The notes: generated by a model from the letters alone, not told the origin. A DNA stretch of 64,000 bases from Buttiauxella gaviniae ATCC 51604 (GCF_001654835.1 NZ_LXEP01000005.1:19471-83470), one strand, 5' to 3'. Shown: positions 39,672 to 50,421, counted from the first letter of the stretch. Program-made: numbers and translations.

Positions 39672-42600
39672 ATGATCAAACAAAGCACAAAAGAGTTAAT
39701 CGCAATGCCTTCCTTCATTCTGCCTGCGGGGTTGGGGTTTTTAAGCTTTATATTCACTTTATACTCCCTGGAATTATCTCTGGTCGGTACTGTTTTAGCA
39801 CCGCTTTGGTTCCCAACATCCATCATGATGGTGGCCTTATTCCGTAATTCAGTCCGTCAATGGCCAATGATCATTGTGGTATGTGCTCTCGGAAGTCTTT
39901 GCGCTTCCGCTATTTTGCAGCCCATACATGAAATTAACCTTGGCTACAGCGCTATAAATATTATCGAGGCATTGTTTGGTGCATCGTTAATGCGACGTTT
40001 CCTCACGCAAATTAACCCATTGCAAAACCTCAATAATTGGGTTCGCCTGGTTTTCTGCAGTGCAATAGTTCCCCCTCTTATTGGCGGCGTGCTGGCAGTT
40101 TGGCTTGCGGGTCCTGATGGTGGAAACATCGCTAAAACTTTTTTCGTTTGGGTCTTATCCGAAACTATCGGTACTTTGGCGTTAGTTCCAACAGCATTAT
40201 TGTTTAAACCAAGCTATTTATTACGCCATAAAAACCCGAAACTATTATTAGAAACAATATTCACTTTTGTTATCACCCTGACACTTAGCTATCTTGCTCT
40301 GCGTTATATGCCGTGGCCATTTACCTTTATTATTGTTTTTCTGATGTGGAGTGCTATTCGCCTGCCACGTCTGGAAGCTTTTGTTATTTTCCTGGCCACA
40401 TTAATGGTTGTCTCTTTAATGATGGCAACCAATAGCGCGGTAGACATGCAACCGCACACGGACATCATGAATAACGCCCCCTGGCTACCGTTCCTGATGA
40501 TTTTATTGCCAGCAAATGTGATGACAATGGTGATGTATTCGTTTCGAGAGGAGCGTAAACACATCACCGAAAGCGAAGCGCGTTTCCGTAACGCGATGGA
40601 ATATTCCGCCATCGGTATGGCGTTGGTATCAACCGATGGCCAGTGGTTGCAGGTAAATAAATCGCTTTGCAAATTCCTCGGGTATAGCGCCGAACAACTA
40701 CGCTCACTGACATTCCAGCAGATAACCCATCCGGAAGATTTACACGCTGATTTACAGCAACTCAATATGCTGGTGAGTGGCAGTATCAACAGCTATTCGA
40801 TGGAAAAACGCTATTACACCAGCAAAGGCGATGTCGTATGGGCATTGCTGGCGGTGTCTATTGTGCGTGACATTGACGGCACCCCGCTCTATTTAATCGC
40901 GCAGATTGAAGATATTAATGATCTCAAGCATACCGAGTGGGTGAATAAACGCTTGATGGAGCGCATTACACTTGCCAATGAAGCGGGTGGCATCGGTATC
41001 TGGGAATGGGATCTTGGCAGCGATGTAATCAGTTGGGACAAACGTATGTTTGATCTCTATGAAGTCCCGGCGCATGTAAAACCCACCTACGCTCTGTGGC
41101 TTGAATGTATCGTCGCCGATGACGCGCCAATGGCTGAGAAAACAGTTCGCGATGCTTTGCAGGCTCGAGTGCCTTTCAAGATGGAATATCGTATTCATGT
41201 CAAAGAAGGCATCCGCCATATTCGCTCACTCGCAAACCGGGTATTGAATAAAAATGGTGATGTTGAGCGCCTGCTCGGCATCAACATGGATATGACGGAA
41301 GTTAAACAGCTGAATGAAGCGTTGTATCAGGAGAAAGAACGTCTACACATCACGCTGGATTCGATAGGTGAAGCGGTCATTTGTACCGATGTAGATATGA
41401 ATATCACCTTTATGAATCCTATTGCCGAGAAACTCAGCGGCTGGCCACAACAGCAGGCAATCGGTCAGCATATTCTGGCCATTCTGCACATCACGTTTGG
41501 CGACACCGGGCCCGTGATGGAGAATATTCATAGTGGTGATTATGCGCGAACGACCATCGAGCACGATGTCGTTCTGCATTGCCGCAACGGCGGCAGCTAC
41601 GATATCCACTACAGCATCACCCCGCTAACAACGTTGGACGGGCAAAGCATCGGTTCGGTGCTGGTCATTCAGGATGTCACCGAATCGCGTAAAATGCTTA
41701 AACAGTTGAGCTACAGTGCCTCACATGATGGGCTGACACACTTGGCAAACCGTGTCAGTTTCGAAAACCATCTCAAACGTTTGCTGCAGAGTGCTGGAGA
41801 AAATCGCCAGCGCCATGCGCTCGTGTTTATCGACCTCGATCGTTTCAAAGCAGTGAATGATACCGCAGGGCACGCCGCGGGCGATGCGTTGCTGCGCGAG
41901 CTCTCCTCTTTGATGCTAAGCATGTTGCGAACAGGTGATTTCCTGGCTCGTCTGGGCGGTGATGAGTTTGGTTTGTTGCTCCCGGATTGCTCTTCTGACA
42001 ATGCGCGCCATATTTCTGAGCGTATTATCCAAAGCATTAATGACTATCACTTTACGTGGAACGGGCGTTTGCACCGCATTGGCGCCAGCGCAGGTATAAC
42101 CCAAATTGATGCCGATAACAGAATTGCTTCTGAAGTGCTTTCTCAGGCCGATATCGCTTGTTATGCCTCGAAAAATGGTGGCCGCGGCCGCGTGACCGTC
42201 TTTGAATCTTCTCAGCATGAAATTCGCAAAGAAGATCAGCATATGACCGTCGATGAGCAAAAGCACATCATCAACGAGAACCCGATCCTGATGGTAGCCA
42301 GAGGCGTTGCCCCGCCACGCGTTCCGGAATCAACCAGTTTTTATGTGGTGTCGTTACGCTTCTGGGGGAGTGATAATGTCGTGATTGATGAGTCCCCTTT
42401 CCGCACAGCCGTTACCGACAAAGAGTTGCAATGCGCTCTCGACCTAAGGGTTTTTAACGAATTCTTCAGCAAGTTTTCTCAACAAGTAGCAAGTAAAGGC
42501 TTTGGCATCGCGCTTCCTATTTCTTCCCCGGGCCTTGCGAGTGATAAAGTTGTCGACGAGCTGTTAAGAGGCTTATCCCGTAGCCCACTACCTGCTCGTC

Positions 42601-43004
42601 TGTTACACCTGATGGTCAATTGCGAAGTGTTGCAAAGTGATGATGAGAAGATAGACAGTAACCTGAAAAGGCTGCGCGATAGTGGATGCCAGTTGATCCT
42701 AAGCCATGTTGGCCGAGACCTGGATATCTTTAAACACGTCTCACGCCAGCGTTTCAGCTACATCATTGTGGATGAAGAACTGATTAGTAATGTTCACTGC
42801 AATCTGATGGATGAAATGATGGTGACCATCATTCATGGCCACGCCCAGCGTCAATCATTGCAAACGATCGCAGGACCTGCCGATATGCCAATGGTGATGG
42901 ATACGCTCTCAGGCATTGGCATCGACCTTATTTTCGGTGAGGCCGTGACCCAACCAACCCCGCTGGAAATACTGCTGAACACGAGTTATTTCGCGATTAA
43001 TTAA
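39672..43004 (+). CDS. dgcE: Diguanylate cyclase DgcE (MASE1-PAS-GGDEF-degenerate EAL)
   Basis: A 1110-residue inner-membrane protein. The N-terminal MASE1 sensory domain has about eight membrane helices (residues 15-300). Three PAS regions follow (from FRNAMEYSAIGMALV near 306, RITLANEAGGIGIWEW near 433 and LHITLDSIGEAVICTD near 557). A GGDEF domain (about 685-840) has intact RLGGDEFGLL near 760, so it should make cyclic di-GMP. The C-terminal 250 residues have the EAL fold layout but lack the EAL signature and catalytic acidic residues, as in E. coli YegE. In E. coli this enzyme feeds the curli/CsgD pathway. Confidence 0.95.
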   Translation: MIKQSTKELIAMPSFILPAGLGFLSFIFTLYSLELSLVGTVLAPLWFPTSIMMVALFRNSVRQWPMIIVVCALGSLCASAILQPIHEINLGYSAINIIEALFGASLMRRFLTQINPLQNLNNWVRLVFCSAIVPPLIGGVLAVWLAGPDGGNIAKTFFVWVLSETIGTLALVPTALLFKPSYLLRHKNPKLLLETIFTFVITLTLSYLALRYMPWPFTFIIVFLMWSAIRLPRLEAFVIFLATLMVVSLMMATNSAVDMQPHTDIMNNAPWLPFLMILLPANVMTMVMYSFREERKHITESEARFRNAMEYSAIGMALVSTDGQWLQVNKSLCKFLGYSAEQLRSLTFQQITHPEDLHADLQQLNMLVSGSINSYSMEKRYYTSKGDVVWALLAVSIVRDIDGTPLYLIAQIEDINDLKHTEWVNKRLMERITLANEAGGIGIWEWDLGSDVISWDKRMFDLYEVPAHVKPTYALWLECIVADDAPMAEKTVRDALQARVPFKMEYRIHVKEGIRHIRSLANRVLNKNGDVERLLGINMDMTEVKQLNEALYQEKERLHITLDSIGEAVICTDVDMNITFMNPIAEKLSGWPQQQAIGQHILAILHITFGDTGPVMENIHSGDYARTTIEHDVVLHCRNGGSYDIHYSITPLTTLDGQSIGSVLVIQDVTESRKMLKQLSYSASHDGLTHLANRVSFENHLKRLLQSAGENRQRHALVFIDLDRFKAVNDTAGHAAGDALLRELSSLMLSMLRTGDFLARLGGDEFGLLLPDCSSDNARHISERIIQSINDYHFTWNGRLHRIGASAGITQIDADNRIASEVLSQADIACYASKNGGRGRVTVFESSQHEIRKEDQHMTVDEQKHIINENPILMVARGVAPPRVPESTSFYVVSLRFWGSDNVVIDESPFRTAVTDKELQCALDLRVFNEFFSKFSQQVASKGFGIALPISSPGLASDKVVDELLRGLSRSPLPARLLHLMVNCEVLQSDDEKIDSNLKRLRDSGCQLILSHVGRDLDIFKHVSRQRFSYIIVDEELISNVHCNLMDEMMVTIIHGHAQRQSLQTIAGPADMPMVMDTLSGIGIDLIFGEAVTQPTPLEILLNTSYFAIN

Positions 43005-43011
43005 TTCGCTA

Positions 43012-43857
43012 TTAAGTACCTGGCACCCAGCCCTCACTATACCAAATATGCAATAACGCGTAGGAGCGCCAGGGCTTCCAGCGTTCGGCGTAACGGCGAA
43101 TTTGAGTTGGCGTAATACCTGGAAATCGCTGCTTAATCAGATAGTCGTCTGGTAAGAAAACATCATTTGCCTGCCAACCACGCAAAGCAATGTAGTTTGC
43201 CGTCCAGCGACCAATCCCTGGATAAGAGATGAGCATTTTCACACCTTGCTCAACATCCACAGGGGTATGGAGTGGAAACTCGCCTTTTACCATTTGTTGC
43301 GCCAGATGAATGATCGCAGCACCACGTTTTAAGGGCATACCAAGCGGCTTTAGCTGTTCAGGGCTCAACGATGCCAGTCGTTCAGGGGTGGGGAAAAGTC
43401 GCCAATCAGGAAAATCCACCAGCGGTTCACCAAAAACCTGCGCCAGTTTACTGGCAAGTTTTGCCGCCATTGCTACGCTCACCAGTTGCCCCAGGATGGC
43501 GCGAACAGACAGCTCGAAGGTGTCCATGCAACCAGGCAAACGAAGGCCAGGACGTGCAGTCGCTAAATCCCCAAGACATTCAAGAATGGTATGTGACTGA
43601 CAGTCAAGGTCGAGCAGTTGTTTCACTTTTTGCAAGACCTCATCGGCAACCGGCTCCAGACCCGCACTCAGTGTCACTTTTAGCTGGCAGGCTTTCTCAT
43701 CGGGCTCAAGCGTAACTAACCCTTGATACTTCCCTAAAGCAAAACTGCGGCAGTAATACTCATCTGTGACAATCTCGACGCCACTAACCGCTCGCCCGGC
43801 CAGGAAACCAAACATCCACTTCCAGTCATAAGGTGGGTTGTACTCCAGTTGATACAT
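43012..43857 (-). CDS. alkA: DNA-3-methyladenine glycosylase II
   Basis: A 281-residue DNA glycosylase that removes alkylated bases (3-methyladenine and others). The N-terminal AlkA domain starts YQLEYNPPYDWKWMFGFLAG. The helix-hairpin-helix motif is SYPGIGRWTANYIALRGWQ, and the catalytic aspartate is in DVFLPDDYLIKQ near residue 238. Length matches E. coli. It converges on dgcE with only 7 bp between stops and is divergent from yegD. I did not find a convincing Ada-binding site in the short upstream region. Confidence 0.95.
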   Translation of the reverse strand: MYQLEYNPPYDWKWMFGFLAGRAVSGVEIVTDEYYCRSFALGKYQGLVTLEPDEKACQLKVTLSAGLEPVADEVLQKVKQLLDLDCQSHTILECLGDLATARPGLRLPGCMDTFELSVRAILGQLVSVAMAAKLASKLAQVFGEPLVDFPDWRLFPTPERLASLSPEQLKPLGMPLKRGAAIIHLAQQMVKGEFPLHTPVDVEQGVKMLISYPGIGRWTANYIALRGWQANDVFLPDDYLIKQRFPGITPTQIRRYAERWKPWRSYALLHIWYSEGWVPGT

Positions 43858-43990
43858 TGTCTTTTCCTGTCGTTAACTATCGCAATAGCATAGGTGCACG
43901 TCACTAATAATGCCTTGCTTTGATATTCAGTTGCCCGATGCGCCACATTCCGCTAAAGTCGCCCCCCTTCTTCACCGGCATGGGGATTAT

Positions 43991-45349
43991 ATGCAATTTA
44001 TTGGCTTCGATTATGGTACTGCAAACTGCTCGGTAGCAGTAATGCGTGACGGCGTTCCACAGGCGCTGGAGATGGAGAACGGCTCAAAACTGCTTCCGTC
44101 AATGTTGTGCGCTCCGACACGTGAATCAGTAAGTGAATGGCTATATCGCCATCACGAGGTTCCTGCCACTGGCACCGAAACCCAGGCATTGCTGCGTCGC
44201 GCGGTATCCTTTAATCGCGAAGAAGATATCGATGTCTTGCCTAACAGTGTGCAATTTGGCTTGAGTTCCCTGCGCCAGTACATGGAAGACCCGGAAGAAG
44301 TTTACTTCGTTAAATCACCCAAATCCTTCCTCGGCGCTACAGGCCTAAAACCTCAGCAAGTCGCTTTGTTCGAAGATTTAGTCTGCGCGATGATGCTACA
44401 TATCCGTAATCAGGCGCAAAGCCAGGTTGCCGAACCGATTACTCAAGCTGTGATCGGCCGCCCGATTAACTTCCAGGGTTTAGGTGGTGATGAAGCAAAC
44501 CGGCAGGCTCAAGGGATCCTTGACCGCGCAGCTCATCGGGCTGGTTTTAAAGATGTGGTGTTTCAGTTTGAGCCGGTTGCGGCCGGACTTGATTTTGAAG
44601 CCACATTAAACGAAGAAAAACAGGTTTTAGTCGTCGATATCGGCGGTGGTACCACTGACTGCTCAGTATTGCTGATGGGGCCGCAATGGCGTGCTCGTCG
44701 AGATCGCGAACAAAGCCTATTAGGCCACAGTGGTTGCCGAGTTGGCGGTAACGATCTGGATATTATGCTGGCCTTTAAACAGCTTTCCCCATTACTGGGT
44801 ATGGGCGGACAAACCGAAAAAGGTATCGCCTTGCCGGTATTGCCGTGGTGGAACGCGGTCGCAATAAACGACGTCCCGGCACAAAACGATTTTTACAGCA
44901 GTGCCAATGGCCGCATGCTTAACGAACTGGTGCGCGATTCACGTGAACCTGAAAAAGTGGCATTCCTGCAAAAGGTCTGGCGCCAGCGCCTTAGCTATCG
45001 CCTGGTGCGTGCTGCAGAGGAGAGTAAAATCGCGCTCTCCGATAGTCAGCAAGTCGCCACCATGCTGCCGTTTATCAGTAAAGAATTGGGCTGCGAGATT
45101 ACTCAACCGGATCTGGAAAGTGCTATCAGTCAGCCACTGCAACGTATTCTCGAGCAAGTCACACTTGCGCTGGAAAACAGTGCCGTGAAACCGGATGTGA
45201 TTTATCTCACTGGTGGTAGTGCTCGCTCACCACTGCTGAAACATGCATTGGCTCAGCAATTACCGGGGATTCCGCTGGCGGGAGGCGATGATTTCGGCTC
45301 CGTTACCGCAGGCCTGGCCCGTTGGGCTGATGTGGTGTTCCGCGATTAA
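43991..45349 (+). CDS. yegD: YegD, Hsp70-family chaperone-like protein
   Basis: A 452-residue actin/Hsp70-fold protein. The phosphate-1 motif is FIGFDYGTANCSVAVM at the N-terminus, the phosphate-2 motif is VVDIGGGTTDCSVLLM (about residue 216), and the adenosine motif is VIYLTGGSARSPLLKHAL near the C-terminus. It has an ATPase domain only and lacks a typical substrate-binding domain. Function is not established. I took ATG 43991 (MQFIGFDYG), which has GGGGAT upstream and gives the family length; a longer frame from 43910 adds an unrelated head. Confidence 0.93.
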   Translation: MQFIGFDYGTANCSVAVMRDGVPQALEMENGSKLLPSMLCAPTRESVSEWLYRHHEVPATGTETQALLRRAVSFNREEDIDVLPNSVQFGLSSLRQYMEDPEEVYFVKSPKSFLGATGLKPQQVALFEDLVCAMMLHIRNQAQSQVAEPITQAVIGRPINFQGLGGDEANRQAQGILDRAAHRAGFKDVVFQFEPVAAGLDFEATLNEEKQVLVVDIGGGTTDCSVLLMGPQWRARRDREQSLLGHSGCRVGGNDLDIMLAFKQLSPLLGMGGQTEKGIALPVLPWWNAVAINDVPAQNDFYSSANGRMLNELVRDSREPEKVAFLQKVWRQRLSYRLVRAAEESKIALSDSQQVATMLPFISKELGCEITQPDLESAISQPLQRILEQVTLALENSAVKPDVIYLTGGSARSPLLKHALAQQLPGIPLAGGDDFGSVTAGLARWADVVFRD

Positions 45350-45355
45350 TCAAAC

Positions 45356-45381
45356 CGCCGTGGGGAAACCTGCGGCGTTTT
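45356..45381 (+). terminator. Terminator between yegD and the antitoxin gene
   Basis: CGCCG (45356-45360) pairs with CGGCG (45373-45377), with additional inner GG/CC pairing, and is followed by TTTT. It lies 7 bp after the yegD stop and before the convergent antitoxin gene stop at 45380. On the other strand the trailing sequence is less T-rich, so it mainly serves yegD. Confidence 0.65.
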
Positions 45382-45697
45382 AAATTTTTAGCTGTTTAAC
45401 GCCATCCGGAAACTCAATTTGCAGTGAAAGCTTGCCACCCAACGCTTCGATATAACGCTTTAGTGTCCCCAGTTTGACTTCATTGCCGCGTTTTTCAATT
45501 GCCGTGACGGCTAGCTGGCTAATACCCATCGCGTCTGCCAGTTGTTGCTGCGACCAGCCCATTTGCTCACGAATCATATGCAAACAGCTTTCAAGAATCA
45601 GTTCCTGAGTCGCGTCAGCAATTCGTTTCTGACTTTCAGGTGAACGACGAGCAATCAACTCTTCTAATGTGCTGTAACCTTTTGGATTGTTTTTCAT
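45380..45697 (-). CDS. HigA-like antitoxin / XRE-family regulator (orphan)
   Basis: A 105-residue protein with a Cro/CI-type helix-turn-helix at about residues 45-75 (MGWSQQQLADAMGISQLAVT, then AIEKRG). The C-terminal KRYIEALGGKLSLQIEFPDG is a hallmark of antitoxins of HigB/RelE-type systems. It starts one base after the stop of a toxin remnant, the toxin-first order of higBA loci. Since the toxin is truncated, the protein is probably now an orphan antitoxin or repressor. This locus occupies the position of yegI-L in E. coli. I do not recognise the specific family name. Confidence 0.85.
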   Translation of the reverse strand: MKNNPKGYSTLEELIARRSPESQKRIADATQELILESCLHMIREQMGWSQQQLADAMGISQLAVTAIEKRGNEVKLGTLKRYIEALGGKLSLQIEFPDGVKQLKI

Positions 45698-45698
45698 A

Positions 45699-45839
45699 TT
45701 AATTCTCCTGTGCCTTCAACCAGGCCAAAAACTCTTTATCAGCGACAGTGATCATAGATTCGTAAAAGTGCTTGCTCTTCGATTTATCGCCAGCGCAAAG
45801 CAAAACTGCATTACGGCGATAATCAAAAATATAAATCAC
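45699..45839 (-). pseudogene. N-terminally truncated HigB/RelE-type toxin remnant
   Basis: From a GTG at 45839 the frame encodes 46 residues: YIFDYRRNAVLLCAGDKSKS then KHFYESMITVADKEFLAWLK. This is the C-terminal third of the RelE/HigB toxins encoded before XRE antitoxins (typically about 100-115 residues). Two in-frame stops (TAA TAA) lie directly upstream and the next 120 bp show no coding match for the missing N-terminus, so the 5' part has been lost by deletion. Spacing to the antitoxin (one base) is preserved. No function is expected unless the fragment is translated. Confidence 0.75.
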
Positions 45840-45940
45840 AGCTTATTAAATGGTTACCCGGCTGGCTACTTAACGACCATAACCTTACGAGCCGCCTCGT
45901 AAAAAACCGCCATCTCAGACTTATCCATACAGTACTCCAT

Positions 45941-45958
45941 ATTTCCTCCATTTTTCCG
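45941..45958 (+). promoter_or_regulatory. Possible BaeR box upstream of mdtA
   Basis: ATTTCCTCCATTTTTCCG resembles the BaeR consensus TTTTTCTCCATDATTGGC at about 12 of 18 positions, mostly in the first half. A TATCAT hexamer at 45981-45986 could be the -10 of mdtA, which would put the box near -43. Activation of mdtABCD by phosphorylated BaeR is established in E. coli; this site is only a candidate. Confidence 0.4.
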
Positions 45959-46045
45959 CCGCCTTAACTCACTACACTAGTATCATTAGGCCTAACCCCT
46001 GAGTACGACGGGGATAATCGTTTCAGGAAGAGAAGACGTAAATCT

Positions 46046-47296
46046 ATGAAAGGCACATTCACCGCACGTGGGTTATGGATTGCAGCAGCAGTCATTGTCG
46101 TTATCGCCGCCATTTTTTACTGGCGCCATTCGAGCACGGGTAACGACACCGCAGGTTCGCAATCAACTCAGCAGCGCCATGCCGCCAATCGCCAAGGGAT
46201 GCGCGGCGGTGCATTAGCGCCGGTTCAGGCCGCAACGGCGACCAGTGAATCTGTACCGCGTTATCTCACAGGTCTTGGCACTATCACTGCCGCGAACACC
46301 GTTACTGTGCGCAGCCGCGTGGATGGGCAATTACTGGCGATTCACTTCCAGGAAGGGCAGCAGGTAAAAGCAGGTGATTTACTGGCTGAAATCGATCCAA
46401 GCCAGTTCAAAATCACCCTTGCCCAGGCACAGGGCCAGTTAGCAAAAGATCAGGCAACACTTGCCAATGCACGCCGTGACCTGGCGCGTTATCAACAACT
46501 GGTTAAAACCAATCTCGTGTCACGTCAGGAATTAGACGCGCAACAAGCATTAGTCAATGAATCTGTCGGCACGATTAAAGCTGATGAAGCCGCCGTTGCC
46601 AGCGCTCAGTTGCAGCTCGACTGGAGCCGAATCACCGCACCAATCGATGGCCGCGTGGGGTTAAAACAGGTCGATGTTGGCAATCAGATTTCCAGCAGTG
46701 ATACCGCCGGGATTGTAGTGCTGACCCAAACACATCCTATCGACCTGATCTTTACCCTGCCTGAAGGTGATATAGCGACCGTGGTTAAAGCGCAAAAGGC
46801 AGGAGCAACGCTGAGTGTTGAAGCCTGGGATCGTACTAATAAGCAAAAGCTCAGCAGCGGCTCACTGCTAAGTCTGGATAACCAGATTGATGTCACCACT
46901 GGCACCATCAAACTCAAAGCCCGCTTTAATAATGAAGACGATGCACTGTTCCCAAACCAGTTTGTTAACGCACGCATGCTGGTGGATACCCAACAAGATG
47001 CCGTGGTTGTTCCCACTGCTGCGGTACAAATGGGCAATGAAGGCAGCTTTGTCTGGGTGCTCAATAGCGAAGATAAAGTCAGCAAACACCTGGTGACTAC
47101 CGGCATTCAGGATAGCCAGAAAGTCGTTATCACCGCGGGCCTTTCTGCAGGTGAACGAGTGATAACGGACGGAATTGATCGCCTGACTGAAGGGGCGAAA
47201 GTGGAAGTTGTCGAGGCACAATCAGCGAAATCAAGCTCTCCGCAGAGCAACACCGAAGCCGCACCAAAACACAAACGTAACGGAGCGACCTCCTGA
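46046..47296 (+). CDS. mdtA: Multidrug efflux membrane-fusion protein MdtA
   Basis: A 416-residue periplasmic adaptor of the MdtABC-TolC RND pump. An N-terminal membrane anchor ([18 protein letters not shown], about residues 9-26) precedes the barrel-sandwich and lipoyl half motifs ([20 protein letters not shown] and [20 protein letters not shown]) around a coiled-coil hairpin. The beta-barrel and membrane-proximal domains follow. It is the first gene of mdtABCD-baeSR and overlaps mdtB by one base. Expression is expected to depend on BaeR. Confidence 0.95.
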   Translation: MKGTFTARGLWIAAAVIVVIAAIFYWRHSSTGNDTAGSQSTQQRHAANRQGMRGGALAPVQAATATSESVPRYLTGLGTITAANTVTVRSRVDGQLLAIHFQEGQQVKAGDLLAEIDPSQFKITLAQAQGQLAKDQATLANARRDLARYQQLVKTNLVSRQELDAQQALVNESVGTIKADEAAVASAQLQLDWSRITAPIDGRVGLKQVDVGNQISSSDTAGIVVLTQTHPIDLIFTLPEGDIATVVKAQKAGATLSVEAWDRTNKQKLSSGSLLSLDNQIDVTTGTIKLKARFNNEDDALFPNQFVNARMLVDTQQDAVVVPTAAVQMGNEGSFVWVLNSEDKVSKHLVTTGIQDSQKVVITAGLSAGERVITDGIDRLTEGAKVEVVEAQSAKSSSPQSNTEAAPKHKRNGATS

Positions 47297-50200
47297 TGCA
47301 GGTGTTACCACCGAGCTCCACAGGTGGCCCATCGCGCCTGTTTATCCTACGGCCAGTTGCCACCACACTTTTGATGGTGGCCATTTTGCTGGCCGGGATT
47401 ATTGGCTATCGCTTCTTGCCTGTGTCTGCATTACCCGAAGTGGATTACCCTACAATTCAGGTGGTAACGCTTTACCCTGGAGCCAGCCCGGATGTAGTGA
47501 CATCAGCAATTACCGCGCCTCTTGAGCGCCAGTTTGGCCAGATGTCGGGCCTCAAACAGATGTCATCACAAAGTGCCGGTGGGGCATCGGTAGTAACATT
47601 GCAATTCCAACTCACGTTGCCACTGGATGTTGCCGAACAGGAAGTACAAGCCGCGATTAACGCCGCCACAAACCTGTTGCCAACCGACCTGCCGAATCCG
47701 CCGGTTTACAGCAAAGTAAACCCAGCGGATCCACCAATTATGACTCTCGCTGTCACCTCAACTGCCATGCCGATGACCCAAGTCGAAGACATGGTAGAAA
47801 CGCGCGTGGCACAGAAAATCTCCCAGGTTTCCGGTGTTGGTCTGGTGACGCTTTCCGGCGGCCAGCGCCCGGCGGTGCGCGTGAAACTTAACGCCCCGGC
47901 GATTGCCGCACTTGGCTTGACCAGCGAAACCGTGCGCACAGCAATTACCAGCGCCAACGTTAACTCAGCAAAAGGCAGTCTGGATGGCCCGGAGCGCGCC
48001 GTTACGCTTTCAGCAAACGACCAAATGCAGTCGGCTGAAGAGTATCGCAACCTGATCATTGCTTATCAGAACGGTGCTCCAATTCGTCTTGGCGATGTGG
48101 CAACCGTTGAGCAAGGGGCAGAAAACACCTGGCTTGGCGCGTGGGCGAACAAGCAACCGGCGATAGTGATGAACGTGCAGCGCCAGCCGGGGGCGAATAT
48201 TATCGACACCGCCGACAGCATTCGAGCGATGTTGCCCGCGCTAACCAAAAGCCTGCCGAAATCGGTTGAAGTCAAACTGCTCAGCGACCGCACAACCAAC
48301 ATCCGCGCCTCCGTTACCGACACCCAGCATGAGCTGATGCTCGCCATCGCGCTGGTTGTCATGATTATCTACCTGTTTCTGCGTAACGTTCCGGCGACCA
48401 TTATCCCGGCAGTTGCTGTGCCACTGTCGTTGATCGGGACTTTTGCGGTGATGGTGTTTCTCGACTTCTCAATAAACAACCTGACGCTGATGGCGTTAAC
48501 CATCGCTACCGGTTTTGTAGTCGATGATGCGATCGTGGTTATCGAGAACATCTCGCGTTATATCGAAAAAGGCGAAAAACCACTGGCCGCCTCGCTAAAA
48601 GGTGCCGGTGAAATTGGTTTCACCATTATTTCCCTGACATTTTCGCTGATCGCAGTACTGATCCCACTGCTGTTTATGGGCGATATTGTGGGCCGCTTAT
48701 TCCGGGAATTTGCCGTCACGCTGGCTATTGCGATTCTGATATCGGCGGTGGTGTCGCTGACGTTGACACCAATGATGTGCGCACGGATGTTAAGCCACGA
48801 ATCACTGCGTAAACAGAACCGTTTCTCCCGCGCCAGTGAGCGCTTCTTCGATCACGTAATTGCCGGTTATGGGCGCATGTTAACCCGCGTATTAAACCAC
48901 CCGTGGCTAACGCTGGGAGTCGCTTTTGGCACCCTGGCACTCACCGTTGTACTGTGGATTTTCATCCCGAAGGGGTTCTTCCCGATTCAGGATAACGGCA
49001 TTATTCAGGGTACTTTGCAGGCACCGCAATCGGTCTCCTTTGCCAGCATGGCGCAGCGCCAACAGCAGGTTGCAGATGTGATAATGAAAGATCCTGCGGT
49101 AGAAAGCCTGACCTCATTTATAGGAGTGGATGGTACCAATCCGTCTCTGAACAGTGCACGTTTGCAAATTAACCTCAAACCATTAAGCGACCGTGACGAC
49201 CGTATTCCGGTGGTGATTGAGCGTTTGCAAACTAACGTGGCAAAAGTGCCGGGGGTCGAGCTTTATCTGCAACCGGTGCAAGACTTAACCATTGATACCA
49301 CAGTTAGCCGTACGCAGTATCAGTTCACCTTGCAGACAACCTCACTCGACGAACTGAGCACTTGGGTGCCGCAATTAACTGAAAAATTGCGAGCATTGCC
49401 GCAACTGGCTGATGTCAGCAGCGACTGGCAGGATCAAGGGCTTGTGGCCTATGTGAATGTTGACCGGGCCAGTGCCAGCCGCCTTGGTATCTCCATGTCA
49501 GATGTCGATAACGCGCTCTATAACGCATTTGGTCAGCGCCTGATTTCCACTATTTATACGCAGGCCAACCAGTATCGCGTGGTGCTTGAGCACGATACCA
49601 GCACCACTCCTGGCCTGAGCGGGTTGGATAATATTCGCCTTGCTAGTACTGATGGCGGCAGCGTGCCGTTAAGTAGCATTGCTAAAATCGAGCAGCGTTT
49701 TGCCCCGTTGACGATAAACCATCTCGATCAGTTCCCGTCGAGTACATTCTCGTTTAACGTCACTCAAGATCATTCGCTGGAAGATGCGGTTAAAGCGATT
49801 ACAGCGGCGGAAAAAGATCTCGCCATGCCTGCTGATATCACCACGCAGTTCCAGGGCAGCACCCTCGCCTTCCAGGCGGCATTAGGTAGCACCATCTGGC
49901 TGATCGTGGCCTCAGTGGTGGCGATGTACATCGTGCTGGGCGTGTTATACGAAAGCTTTATTCACCCGATAACTATCCTGTCGACACTGCCAACTGCGGG
50001 CGTAGGCGCATTACTCGCGTTGATGCTAGCAGGAGCCGAACTGGATGTGATTGCCATCATCGGCATCATTTTGCTTATCGGGATCGTGAAGAAAAACGCC
50101 ATCATGATGATCGACTTCGCCCTCGCGGCGGAGCGTGAGCAAGGCATGAAACCGTACGATGCGATTTACCAGGCCTGTTTACTGCGTTTCCGTCCGATTC

Positions 50201-50421
50201 TAATGACGACTCTCGCCGCCCTGCTAGGTGCATTGCCGTTGATGCTCTCAACCGGTGTGGGTGCGGAGCTGCGCCGCCCGCTGGGGATTGGCATGGTCGG
50301 TGGTCTGCTGGTGAGCCAGGTATTAACGCTGTTTACCACGCCGGTTATCTATTTGCTGTTCGATAACCTGTCGCATGCGGTGCGCCGCCGCTTTGGTCGT
50401 GGTGATGAGGAAGTGCTGTGA
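47296..50421 (+). CDS. mdtB: RND multidrug efflux transporter MdtB
   Basis: A 1041-residue RND transporter subunit with 12 membrane helices and two large periplasmic loops. N-terminal [20 protein letters not shown], the helix-4 region [20 protein letters not shown] with the proton-relay aspartates, and [20 protein letters not shown] in helix 10-11 are typical. MdtB and MdtC form a heterotrimer in the inner membrane that exports bile salts, novobiocin and related compounds. It ends at a TGA that overlaps the GTG start of mdtC. Confidence 0.96.
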   Translation: MQVLPPSSTGGPSRLFILRPVATTLLMVAILLAGIIGYRFLPVSALPEVDYPTIQVVTLYPGASPDVVTSAITAPLERQFGQMSGLKQMSSQSAGGASVVTLQFQLTLPLDVAEQEVQAAINAATNLLPTDLPNPPVYSKVNPADPPIMTLAVTSTAMPMTQVEDMVETRVAQKISQVSGVGLVTLSGGQRPAVRVKLNAPAIAALGLTSETVRTAITSANVNSAKGSLDGPERAVTLSANDQMQSAEEYRNLIIAYQNGAPIRLGDVATVEQGAENTWLGAWANKQPAIVMNVQRQPGANIIDTADSIRAMLPALTKSLPKSVEVKLLSDRTTNIRASVTDTQHELMLAIALVVMIIYLFLRNVPATIIPAVAVPLSLIGTFAVMVFLDFSINNLTLMALTIATGFVVDDAIVVIENISRYIEKGEKPLAASLKGAGEIGFTIISLTFSLIAVLIPLLFMGDIVGRLFREFAVTLAIAILISAVVSLTLTPMMCARMLSHESLRKQNRFSRASERFFDHVIAGYGRMLTRVLNHPWLTLGVAFGTLALTVVLWIFIPKGFFPIQDNGIIQGTLQAPQSVSFASMAQRQQQVADVIMKDPAVESLTSFIGVDGTNPSLNSARLQINLKPLSDRDDRIPVVIERLQTNVAKVPGVELYLQPVQDLTIDTTVSRTQYQFTLQTTSLDELSTWVPQLTEKLRALPQLADVSSDWQDQGLVAYVNVDRASASRLGISMSDVDNALYNAFGQRLISTIYTQANQYRVVLEHDTSTTPGLSGLDNIRLASTDGGSVPLSSIAKIEQRFAPLTINHLDQFPSSTFSFNVTQDHSLEDAVKAITAAEKDLAMPADITTQFQGSTLAFQAALGSTIWLIVASVVAMYIVLGVLYESFIHPITILSTLPTAGVGALLALMLAGAELDVIAIIGIILLIGIVKKNAIMMIDFALAAEREQGMKPYDAIYQACLLRFRPILMTTLAALLGALPLMLSTGVGAELRRPLGIGMVGGLLVSQVLTLFTTPVIYLLFDNLSHAVRRRFGRGDEEVL

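Noticed and set aside
45866..45940. A 24-codon minus-strand ORF (MEYCMDKSEMAVFYEAARKV) with an apparently strong GGAGG ribosome site upstream of the toxin remnant
   Set aside because: The GGAGG is just the complement of the CCTCC in the possible BaeR box of mdtA, the ORF is very short, and no family is recognised. It could be a real small protein but support is too weak.
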